From contig JAEZJZ010000059.1 in assembly GCA_023436245.1 (NCBI GenBank), forward strand, positions 1 through 11,225: a DNA stretch of 11,225 nucleotides, given 5' to 3'. The position numbers and the translations under genes were made by a program. Source of the DNA: Bacillota bacterium. Lineage in GTDB: Bacteria; Bacillota; UBA994; UBA5500. A model generated the notes under the pieces. It had not been told where the DNA came from, made no database searches, and saw only the letters and a list, made by a program, of their open reading frames with translations. This document shows, one piece after another, positions 6,025 through 11,225 of this stretch. How positions within the stretch are numbered: the first letter of the stretch is position 1; the number at the start of each line of letters is the position of its first letter.

Positions 6025-6066
6025 GAAGGGCAAGCTCCCAACGATTCAGTCGGGTGCCTGCCCTTC
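6025..6066. terminator. Bidirectional intrinsic terminator
   Basis: GAAGGGCA (6025-6032) pairs perfectly with TGCCCTTC (6059-6066), and CCC/GGG pairs extend the stem inside. The minus side continues as CATTTCATG and the plus side as TTGAATT. It lies between the convergent kinase and methyltransferase genes and ends 10 bases before the latter's stop. Confidence 0.78.
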
Positions 6067-6076
6067 TTGAATTAAC

Positions 6077-7111
6077 CTAAACACGCTGCAAGTGCAGAGT
6101 GACTTCCTGACGGTTGTGGAAAAGGTGTTGTGCGTGACAGAGTATCAGCCGCTGATCCAACGCCTCAATCACCTGCCGCACAGTTTGACGAGGCCGCTTA
6201 CCCATCAGTTTGACGGTGAGGATGACCTGCCCGCCAGACTGCAACCGCTCGCTCAGCCGATTGACAGCGCGGACGGTGAAGAACGGATCCCAGCTCATGT
6301 CACAGGTGAGCATGTCCAGCCTGGTTGTCGCCGGAAGCGTCAGATCGTTCACGTTGCGCTGCAGAAAGGTGAGCCCTAGCTGCCCCAAGAGGCGCGGGTC
6401 GAGTTCGCCGGTGTCAACCGCGATCACCCGCATCCCCCGGTCAAGCAACACACGCGTCCAGCCTCCTGGCGCGGCCCCCAAATCGAGTGCGATCCCCCCC
6501 TGTGGCAAGCACAGTTTCCAGCGCGTGATGGCCTCTAGCAGCTTGAAGTTGGAGCGCGAGATATCTCCTGGGCCCTTGCGAAAGTGCACCATGCCACCTG
6601 TCCAGTCAGACAGATTATGCTCCACCGAAGAGACACCATAGTACACCTGGTCACCGGCCTGAGTGACGGAGATAACCCAATCGGGCTCCTTCACGGCCGG
6701 AACAAACCCAAGCTCAATCAACCGGGAATCGACAACAACCTTCAACTCGCGGGGCTGCCAGAGATGTCTGCTGCTCACTGCGCGCCCCTGCAGCGCGACT
6801 CTGCTGCCGGTCGGCACTGGCTGCAGATCTGTAGCCAGACGCCCGCAGACAGTTGCCTGCAACTCTTCACTGCCGGAATAATCCCAGACAGCCGCCCGAT
6901 GCAGATGATGCAGAAATATCGGGGGTTTGGCCAGGAGCAGCTGATTGGCGCCAATCGGATGCGAACTTCGCCAGAAGAACACACCTTCACCCAGCAGCAT
7001 CAGTTCAGGGCTGTGTCCCGGCTCGAGGTCCCTCACTTCTTCCATGGCCACCGTCACAAACTCCGGACTGGCCGTCATGACAATCCCCTCGGTCAATGCT
7101 TTCACCCTCAT
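6077..7111 (-). CDS. RlmM/FtsJ-like SAM-dependent RNA 2'-O-methyltransferase
   Basis: The product (344 residues) resembles RlmM, which methylates the ribose of C2498 in 23S rRNA using S-adenosylmethionine. An N-terminal part beginning GIVMTASPEF and a THUMP-like region (about 85-165) precede an FtsJ Rossmann domain (about 185-340). SAM motif I is ALDLGAAPGGWTRVL (208-222), followed by the acidic end VIAVDTGELD. The FtsJ catalytic tetrad can be placed as Lys190 (RSNFKLLEA), Asp271 (TCDMSWDP), Lys301 (LTVKLMG) and Glu336. The ATG at 7111 has GGAG very close; an ATG at 7078 has a better-spaced GAGGGG but would cut off the first beta strand, so I keep 7111. It is transcribed alone from a promoter at 7135-7163. 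The exact RNA site is inferred; classical RlmM is mainly proteobacterial. Confidence 0.82.
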   Translation of the reverse strand: MRVKALTEGIVMTASPEFVTVAMEEVRDLEPGHSPELMLLGEGVFFWRSSHPIGANQLLLAKPPIFLHHLHRAAVWDYSGSEELQATVCGRLATDLQPVPTGSRVALQGRAVSSRHLWQPRELKVVVDSRLIELGFVPAVKEPDWVISVTQAGDQVYYGVSSVEHNLSDWTGGMVHFRKGPGDISRSNFKLLEAITRWKLCLPQGGIALDLGAAPGGWTRVLLDRGMRVIAVDTGELDPRLLGQLGLTFLQRNVNDLTLPATTRLDMLTCDMSWDPFFTVRAVNRLSERLQSGGQVILTVKLMGKRPRQTVRQVIEALDQRLILCHAQHLFHNRQEVTLHLQRV

Positions 7112-7134
7112 CTCTCCATCAGAAGCTCGCGCTT

Positions 7135-7163
7135 ATCTTATAGAAATGCAAACATCAAGTCAA
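7135..7163 (-). promoter_or_regulatory. Probable promoter of the RlmM-like gene
   Basis: Minus strand: TTGACT (7158-7163), 17-base spacer, TAAGAT (7135-7140), with an overlapping TATAAG also available. The predicted leader is about 17-20 bases before the ATG at 7111. Confidence 0.6.
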
Positions 7164-7211
7164 ATCGCATGAAACATGGCTTAATCTGGCAAACTAGCCT
7201 GGGTGATGCAA

Positions 7212-7820
7212 ATGCCGATCCTACTGAAACTTGTGATTTCCCTCTTTGCCTTTTCCATCACGTCAAGCCTGCTGGCTGACCAGCCCGGAAGGCACTATCT
7301 TGCCTTCGCCGCCGGCTGCTTCTACTTTGTCCATCCGATTCCGATGACGTTTGGACTCGCAGGCCTCATCTTCTGGGATCGTCTCCATTCCCGGGATGGG
7401 GCGAAACACTTTCAGGTTTTGCCTGCCCTGGCAGGAGCAGCGGTCGCCGGGCTGCTGCTGGCTGCGCCAAGACTGTTTGACCTTGCTACCGCAACAGCAC
7501 CCGCTGCAGAGGCCGTTACCCAGTACATCGGTTGGTCAGAAAGCCTGCGCAACTGTCTCGCGACTCCGCTAGTGGAGGAGTACCTCTGTCGCCTGATCGT
7601 CTTTGCTGGATTGGTAAAGGCAGGTTGGAGCAACCGTTATGCACTGATCGCCTCAGCGCTGTTCTTCGCTTGCATGCAGGGGCAACCCAATACCTGGCTC
7701 GTGCAAGCAGCAGCCGGTTGCGTCTACGGCGCCCTCTACCTGCGACACGGATTCTGGGGAGCTGTCACTGCCCACAGCCTGGGTAACGTGTCGGCGCTGC
7801 TGGCCTCAGTCTGGCTCTAG
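7212..7820 (+). CDS. CPBP-family intramembrane protease-like protein with altered motif 2
   Basis: A 202-residue, strongly hydrophobic protein of about six membrane spans, related to the CPBP (CaaX protease/Rce1-like, PF02517) family. Motif 1 is intact: PLVEEYLCR with Glu122, Glu123 and Arg127. Motif 3 is intact: AHSLGN with His188 and Asn192. Motif 2, normally FxxxH, reads FFACMQG, so the metal-binding His is Gln156. That raises the question whether it still cleaves substrates or serves as a non-catalytic membrane factor. The start is uncertain: GGTGA (7202-7206) is five bases before the ATG at 7212, whereas the GTG at 7203 and ATG at 7206 overlap that site. It is divergent from the methyltransferase and converges on the tRNA-Leu unit. 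Bacterial members are linked to bacteriocin immunity, prenylated-peptide processing or membrane-protein control; nothing here selects among them. Confidence 0.78.
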   Translation: MPILLKLVISLFAFSITSSLLADQPGRHYLAFAAGCFYFVHPIPMTFGLAGLIFWDRLHSRDGAKHFQVLPALAGAAVAGLLLAAPRLFDLATATAPAAEAVTQYIGWSESLRNCLATPLVEEYLCRLIVFAGLVKAGWSNRYALIASALFFACMQGQPNTWLVQAAAGCVYGALYLRHGFWGAVTAHSLGNVSALLASVWL

Positions 7821-7842
7821 CCCCGTACAATAGCAGCAAAGT

Positions 7843-7873
7843 AAAACGGCCAGAGGATTCATCCTCTGGCCGT
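7843..7873 (-). terminator. Intrinsic terminator of the tRNA-Leu unit
   Basis: A perfect 13-bp stem, ACGGCCAGAGGAT (7846-7858) with ATCCTCTGGCCGT (7861-7873), loop of 2 bases. Read on the minus strand it ends in TTTTAC, twelve bases past the 3' end of the second tRNA. It may also stop the convergent CPBP gene, though without a T-run on that side. Confidence 0.88.
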
Positions 7874-7885
7874 GTGTGGTTCAAT

Positions 7886-7968
7886 TGGTGTCGGAGGCGG
7901 GACTTGAACCCGCACGGTTGCCCATACGCCCCTCAAACGTACGCGTCTGCCAATTCCGCCACTCCGAC
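7886..7968 (-). tRNA. tRNA-Leu(GAG)
   Basis: Minus strand, 83 bases including an encoded CCA. The acceptor GTCGGAG pairs with CTCCGAC, the discriminator is A, and the anticodon stem TACGT/GCGTA encloses TTGAGGG with anticodon GAG. A class II variable arm (GGGCAACC) and the T arm GCGGG-TTCAAGT-CCCGC are present. It reads CUC/CUU codons and is cotranscribed with the CAG tRNA. Confidence 0.95.
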
Positions 7969-7986
7969 GTAACTTAAGAAATAAGA

Positions 7987-8074
7987 TGGTGCCGAAGGTG
8001 GGATTTGAACCCACACGAGCGTTGCACTCACTGCGCCCTGAACACAGCGCGTCTGCCAGTTCCGCCACTTCGGC
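7987..8074 (-). tRNA. tRNA-Leu(CAG)
   Basis: Minus strand, 88 bases including an encoded CCA. The acceptor GCCGAAG pairs with CTTCGGC, the discriminator is A, and the anticodon stem CTGTG/CGCAG encloses TTCAGGG with anticodon CAG. It has a long class II variable arm and the T arm GTGGG-TTCAAAT-CCCAC. It is first of the tandem pair; 18 bases separate it from tRNA-Leu(GAG). Confidence 0.95.
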
Positions 8075-8095
8075 ACGTTTTCGGTGACAAGTTAT

Positions 8096-8124
8096 ATATT
8101 ACTCGGGCAGCGACAGATTGTCAA
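8096..8124 (-). promoter_or_regulatory. Promoter of the tRNA-Leu pair
   Basis: Minus strand: perfect TTGACA (8119-8124), 17-base spacer, TAATAT (8096-8101) within a TA-rich run. The predicted start near 8089 leaves about 15 bases before the tRNA 5' end at 8074. Confidence 0.82.
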
Positions 8125-8149
8125 GCATGCTTTCTCTGACAGTTATAGG

Positions 8150-8206
8150 GTGATTCTCGGCAAGCGAGAATCACTTGATTGAAGCTAGCAACACTAGCGT
8201 GTTGCT
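8150..8206 (-). repeat. Two-hairpin dispersed repeat, right copy
   Basis: Read on the minus strand, AGCAACAC-GCTA-GTGTTGCT (8206-8187) is followed by GTGATTCTCG / CGAGAATCAC (8174-8165 with 8159-8150). It is the reverse-complement homologue of 428-481. The first hairpin contains the TAG stop of the lytic transglycosylase gene (8194-8196). No T-run follows, so it is not a standard terminator, although it could protect the 3' end of the mutM-operon transcript. Confidence 0.72.
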
Positions 8207-8781
8207 TCGTCCTGCCATTGATACAGGCGACCGTAGATTTCGTATTGTTTGAGCACTTTGATCACGTATCTTCTGGTTTCACCGAACGGAATCTGGTTTA
8301 CGTTCTCCAGCGTTCCGTCCCAAGTGCCTTCCTGCAGCCAGTTTTCCACATTACCCTGACCTCCGTTGTAGGCCGCCAATGCAACCGGCAGGTTCTGCCT
8401 GGACACCTGCAGCAAATTGGCCAGATACCACGTACCCAGCCGAATATTCACTTCCGGCTGGAACAGAGCTTGCTGATCATACGACGTGATGCCTGCCTTT
8501 TCTGCCGCCCAAGCTGCTGTGCCCGGCATCAACTGCATCAGACCGCTCGCACCTTTTGGGGAAACTGCGCTTGCCCGCCAGTGGCTTTCCACATTGATCA
8601 CCGCTGCCACCAGATTGGGATCTACCTGTCGCAGTTTGGCCTCCCGGGCGATTACGTCCTGGTGGTCAAGCGGATATAGTCGTCGCCAAAGGCTGGGCGC
8701 AGCCTTGATCACAGCGATCACGAGCAGCATGAGAACAACCAAGAGCGTCACTTGCCTGACAGCTCGCCGCACAATCGTCAT
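8194..8781 (-). CDS. Membrane-anchored soluble-lytic-transglycosylase-type enzyme
   Basis: Cleaves the MurNAc-GlcNAc bond of peptidoglycan with formation of 1,6-anhydro ends. The 195-residue protein has an uncleaved-type N-terminal anchor (basic RRAVRQ, then hydrophobic 11-27) placing the catalytic domain outside the membrane. The SLT domain (PF01464, about 38-185) shows the catalytic Glu65 in INVESHW, then SPKGASGLMQLMPGTA (74-89), ALAAYNGG (134-141) and PFGETRRYV. The ATG has AAAGGAG seven bases upstream. It is the last gene of the mutM-ytaF-coaE cluster, 12 bases after coaE; this neighbour order is common in spore-forming Bacillota. Its stop lies inside a hairpin repeat. It resembles YjbJ/Slt-like enzymes of that group; whether it acts in growth, sporulation or germination is not shown. 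Confidence 0.9.
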   Translation of the reverse strand: MTIVRRAVRQVTLLVVLMLLVIAVIKAAPSLWRRLYPLDHQDVIAREAKLRQVDPNLVAAVINVESHWRASAVSPKGASGLMQLMPGTAAWAAEKAGITSYDQQALFQPEVNIRLGTWYLANLLQVSRQNLPVALAAYNGGQGNVENWLQEGTWDGTLENVNQIPFGETRRYVIKVLKQYEIYGRLYQWQDEATR

Positions 8782-8793
8782 CTGTAGACTCCT

Positions 8794-9417
8794 TTATTGG
8801 TTTGAGTACTGCGCTCTGATCATCGCTTGCGCAAGGCTCTGGGCCACTTGTTCTCTGGTATGCGCCAGCGACGCGCTGTTGTCAATCACTTCGCTTGCCC
8901 ATGGCAATTTGGCTGTCAAGGGCAACTGAGAGTCAACTCTGGCCAGCGCTTGGTCCCGACTCAGCTGATTGCGAGCCATCAGGCGCTCAACCTGAATCTC
9001 AGGCGGCACTGCTACCAGCCAGATCTCGTCGACCGTGTGCTGCAAATTCGATTCAATCAGCAACGGGATGTCCAGTACGATCGGAAGACGGTAGCCTGAC
9101 TGCTCAGCCCTTTCCGTCAGTTTGTCCATCTGTCTCTGCACCCGGAGATGGGTAATCTCGTTCAGTCTCTGCCTGGCCACCCGGTCTGCGAAGATGATTT
9201 GGCCAAGCCGCTGGCGATCGATCTGCCCATCCGGCAAAATAATCTCCGGGCCAAAGTGCGCAACCAGTTCTCGATAGGCCGGCTCACCGGGTTGCACAAT
9301 CTGCCGAGCCACTTGGTCGGCGTCGATCACCAAAATCCCGTGCTCCCGCAGGATCCCGGAGACGGTACTCTTTCCACTGGCAATGCCGCCTGTCAATCCA
9401 ATACGATACAAAAGCAT
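8794..9417 (-). CDS. coaE: Dephospho-CoA kinase
   Basis: Phosphorylates the 3'-hydroxyl of the ribose of dephospho-CoA with ATP, the last step of coenzyme A synthesis, in the cytoplasm. The 207-residue length is normal for the family. The Walker A loop is GGIASGKST (10-18), followed by VIDADQVARQI (30-40) with the substrate-binding Asp residues, and the lid/CoA region DIPLLIE and RLMARNQLSRDQA. The ATG at 9417 leaves MLLYRIGLTGG, the usual short lead-in to the P-loop; the upstream site is weak (GGGTTGGG), so translation may be coupled to ytaF, whose stop is 17 bases before. The slt ribosome binding site overlaps the coaE end. Confidence 0.96.
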   Translation of the reverse strand: MLLYRIGLTGGIASGKSTVSGILREHGILVIDADQVARQIVQPGEPAYRELVAHFGPEIILPDGQIDRQRLGQIIFADRVARQRLNEITHLRVQRQMDKLTERAEQSGYRLPIVLDIPLLIESNLQHTVDEIWLVAVPPEIQVERLMARNQLSRDQALARVDSQLPLTAKLPWASEVIDNSASLAHTREQVAQSLAQAMIRAQYSNQ

Positions 9418-9434
9418 CCCAACCCATCAAATTG

Positions 9435-10100
9435 TTATCTGATGAACAGATCAAATAGACCGAGAAAAATGAGCAACGCCCCCGGCAACCTAACTAGTCC
9501 CTTGCTCAGTCTATGTTGTAGTCGATAGCCCAATTCCCAACCTGAAACAAGCGCGCAGATCTTGACTACACCAACCACCAAGGCGGTGGACAGTGCCGGC
9601 AACCCGGTCATCGCCGCTCCCAGCCCAGCCCCGAAGGCGTCGAGTGCCAGGGCCAGCCCCAGCAATATGGCCTCTTGCCAACTGATCACTCCGCTGTGAT
9701 CGCGGTCTGCGAGGGCCGGATGACGCAGAATATGAATCACCAACCCAAACATGCGCAAGTTGATCTCGGCAATCGGCTGAACACTCTCTGCCGCGACCGG
9801 TGACAATAGCGGCTCCGAATCCAACTCCTCCGCCGGTTTGGACCGGCTATGCTGGGCGAGCAGATAGCCGCCAAGCACAACTAGGACAGCTGCACCGAGA
9901 TAGCGTGCCACGTTGGCCGGGAGCAGACTGCCCAGAAACTGCCCCAATGCCATGGCGATGTAGATAACGCCGGCGGAGGTCACGCTGATCACAAAGACTG
10001 CTGCGGCGCTTACTCTGATGCGCTGAGCCCCGTAGGAAAGGGCAGCAGCAAAGCCGTCCAGGCTGACCACAAGTGCCAGTACCACGATCATCAACAACAA
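9435..10100 (-). CDS. ytaF: YtaF-type MntP-family sporulation membrane protein with EF-hand-like loop
   Basis: A membrane protein of 221 residues with six predicted spans in two three-helix halves, as in the MntP/YtaF (PF02659) family; YtaF is conserved in spore formers and MntP members export Mn2+. Each half starts with an Asp-containing helix: VVSLDGFAAALSYGA (11-25) and LALDAFGAGLGAA (151-163). The inter-half loop carries a Lys/Glu/Ser-rich stretch and then DRDHSGVISWQE (132-143), which fits the 12-position EF-hand calcium loop exactly. Start: three TTG codons (10100, 10097, 10094) precede an ATG at 10091; AGGTGAGG ends four bases before the first TTG, and the ATG would be 13 away, so I use 10100, but 10091 is possible. 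It lies between mutM and coaE in the operon. Ion specificity and role here are inferred. Confidence 0.88.
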   Translation of the reverse strand: MLLMIVVLALVVSLDGFAAALSYGAQRIRVSAAAVFVISVTSAGVIYIAMALGQFLGSLLPANVARYLGAAVLVVLGGYLLAQHSRSKPAEELDSEPLLSPVAAESVQPIAEINLRMFGLVIHILRHPALADRDHSGVISWQEAILLGLALALDAFGAGLGAAMTGLPALSTALVVGVVKICALVSGWELGYRLQHRLSKGLVRLPGALLIFLGLFDLFIR

Positions 10101-10203
10101 ATCGCCTCACCTCTCCTGGCATCATATGATCCGCTGAGAGGCTCTGGTACTTCGGGCGAAGTGCGAGAACTCAACAAGAGGCCTGGGACAACGAACCGTC
10201 CCG

Positions 10204-11031
10204 CTAGGGCCGTGGTTGACAGTGCGGGCAGAAATGGGCGCTTCTCCCTGCCAGCTTGATGCGCTCAATGGGGGCACCACAGCGCGGACAGGGCTGATCT
10301 CTGCGACCATAGACAGCGAGCTGATGCTGGAAACTGCCGCTCCGACCCAGCCCGTCGACGTAATCGCTGAAGGATGTGCCGCGCATGGCCACACCCGCCT
10401 CCAGCACTGCAATCAGGGACGCGTGCAGTCTGGCTGCCTGCTCCGGAGTGAGCGTATCCGCTGAAGTCTCTGGATGAATCCCGGCCATGAACAGGCTCTC
10501 GTCCGCGTAAATGTTGCCGACGCCGGCGATCACCTGTTGATTGAGCAGCAAGTTCTTGATCTTGGTATGCCGACGGCTGAGCAGTTCAGTGAATCCTGGG
10601 AGCGGAAATTGTTCCAGCGGCTCCCAGCCCAACTTCTGCATGTTTGCGGCATGAGCAATTTCCTCATCTGGCGCCAGGTACATTGCCCCAAACTGGCGCA
10701 TGTCGGTGAAGCGCAGCTGAAAGCCGCTGTCCAGGCTGAAGATGACGTGGGTATGCTTCAGCACGGGCTGGTCAGATGCAGAGTAGCGCAGCTGACCGGT
10801 CATGCGCAAATGAATGACCAAAGTATGATTCCCCGTGAGTCGAAAGAGCAGATATTTGCCCCGGCGGTCGATGGTGCGGAAACCGCGACCCACGATCGAA
10901 TCGGCAAACTGCGCAACCTCAGGGAACTTGATGATGCGGGGAAGCGTGACGCGAAGCCCCGTGATCACTTGCCCGGGTAAGTATTCCAGCAGTGTTTGGC
11001 GGACGGTTTCAACTTCAGGTAGTTCGGGCAT
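10204..11031 (-). CDS. mutM: Formamidopyrimidine-DNA glycosylase (Fpg)
   Basis: Removes 8-oxoguanine and formamidopyrimidines from DNA and nicks the abasic site, in base excision repair. The 275-residue length is normal. Met-Pro-Glu-Leu-Pro at the start supplies the catalytic Pro2 and Glu3; Lys59 in DRRGKY matches the conserved Lys57. RMTGQL carries the base-wedge Met. The H2TH region GVGNIYADESLFMAGIHP is intact. The C-terminal zinc finger has Cys248, Cys251, Cys268 and Cys271, with the finger Arg263 in AGRSAHFC. Start: the frame stays open 52 codons upstream, but Pro2 must follow the initiator Met, and AAGGGGGAG precedes this ATG by six bases, so 11031 is certain. It heads the ytaF-coaE-slt cluster with a 103-base gap to ytaF. 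No promoter with both boxes is clear upstream; TACAAT at about 11093-11098 is a possible -10. Confidence 0.97.
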   Translation of the reverse strand: MPELPEVETVRQTLLEYLPGQVITGLRVTLPRIIKFPEVAQFADSIVGRGFRTIDRRGKYLLFRLTGNHTLVIHLRMTGQLRYSASDQPVLKHTHVIFSLDSGFQLRFTDMRQFGAMYLAPDEEIAHAANMQKLGWEPLEQFPLPGFTELLSRRHTKIKNLLLNQQVIAGVGNIYADESLFMAGIHPETSADTLTPEQAARLHASLIAVLEAGVAMRGTSFSDYVDGLGRSGSFQHQLAVYGRRDQPCPRCGAPIERIKLAGRSAHFCPHCQPRP

Positions 11032-11151
11032 AGCTGTCTCCCCCTTCATGTCAACACGGACTAGCCACAGCTTGTAAGACTGTTCAGTTTCTCCATTGTA
11101 GCGACACGGCTTGCCGAGCTCGGGCCAAGAGCGGCTGCGACAGATGCAGCC

Positions 11152-11217
11152 GGGTCGCATACATACGACCCCTACGGGCATGCGCATAGTCCTGTAGGGG
11201 CGCCATGCATGGCGCCC
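11152..11217. repeat. MITE-like palindromic repeat, right copy
   Basis: Begins GGGTCGCATACATACGACC (11152-11170, an inverted repeat with one mismatch), continues CCTACGGGCATG, and ends with GTAGGGG leading into a perfect 20-bp palindrome, GGGCGCC-ATGCAT-GGCGCCC (11198-11217). It shares both outer blocks with 359-426. It sits upstream of mutM near the window edge; the element may continue past 11225. Confidence 0.75.
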
Positions 11218-11225
11218 GCAGCCTC

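Noticed and set aside
7859..8068. Open frame of 69 codons on the minus strand across the tRNA region
   Set aside because: It is a translation of the two tRNA-Leu genes and their spacer, not a protein gene.
10121..10130. Palindrome ATCATATGAT between mutM and ytaF
   Set aside because: Ten bases of AT-rich symmetry with no promoter beside it; too short to call an operator.
11032..11187. Upstream extension of the mutM reading frame by 52 codons
   Set aside because: Fpg needs Pro at position 2 as its catalytic residue, and AAGGGGGAG directly precedes the ATG at 11031.

Overview
The window looks like a chromosomal segment of a moderately GC-rich, spore-forming member of the Bacillota (Clostridia or Negativicutes type). 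This is inferred from the conserved run mutM - ytaF - coaE - lytic transglycosylase on the minus strand, a KinB/KinE-like sensor kinase, strong AGGAGG-type ribosome binding sites, textbook TTGACA/TATAAT promoters and a yybP-ykoY riboswitch. No phage, plasmid, insertion sequence or CRISPR array is visible. The species cannot be named from the sequence.

Layout from left to right. Bases 1-542 are a repeat-rich gap: a short orphan coding fragment, a long hairpin, a MITE-like palindromic repeat and one copy of a two-hairpin repeat. A divergent murA homologue (minus strand) follows; its catalytic Cys is replaced by Asp. The 460-base divergent gap after it holds the murA promoter, a perfect 13-bp inverted repeat, a strong promoter, a yybP-ykoY (Mn2+) riboswitch with its terminator, and then an ArsB/NhaD/SLC13-type permease. 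A bidirectional terminator separates the permease from a convergent NYN-domain nuclease-like gene. Divergent from that gene is an orphan sensor histidine kinase, ended by a second bidirectional terminator. Next come an RlmM/FtsJ-like RNA 2'-O-methyltransferase (minus) and a divergent CPBP-family membrane protein (plus).

Two tandem tRNA-Leu genes (CAG, then GAG) follow on the minus strand with their own promoter and terminator. The right third is the mutM-ytaF-coaE-slt cluster, read right to left, covering DNA repair, a MntP-family membrane protein, CoA synthesis and a cell-wall lytic enzyme. A second copy of the two-hairpin repeat sits at the 3' end of this cluster. A second copy of the MITE-like repeat closes the window.

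The points most worth following are these: the Mn2+ riboswitch in front of an ArsB/NhaD-type transporter, which predicts a manganese (or Mn-linked) exporter from a family usually named for arsenite or Na+; the Cys-to-Asp MurA with a second active-site change; and a dispersed two-hairpin repeat whose two copies show a compensatory base-pair change and sit just beyond the 3' ends of genes.
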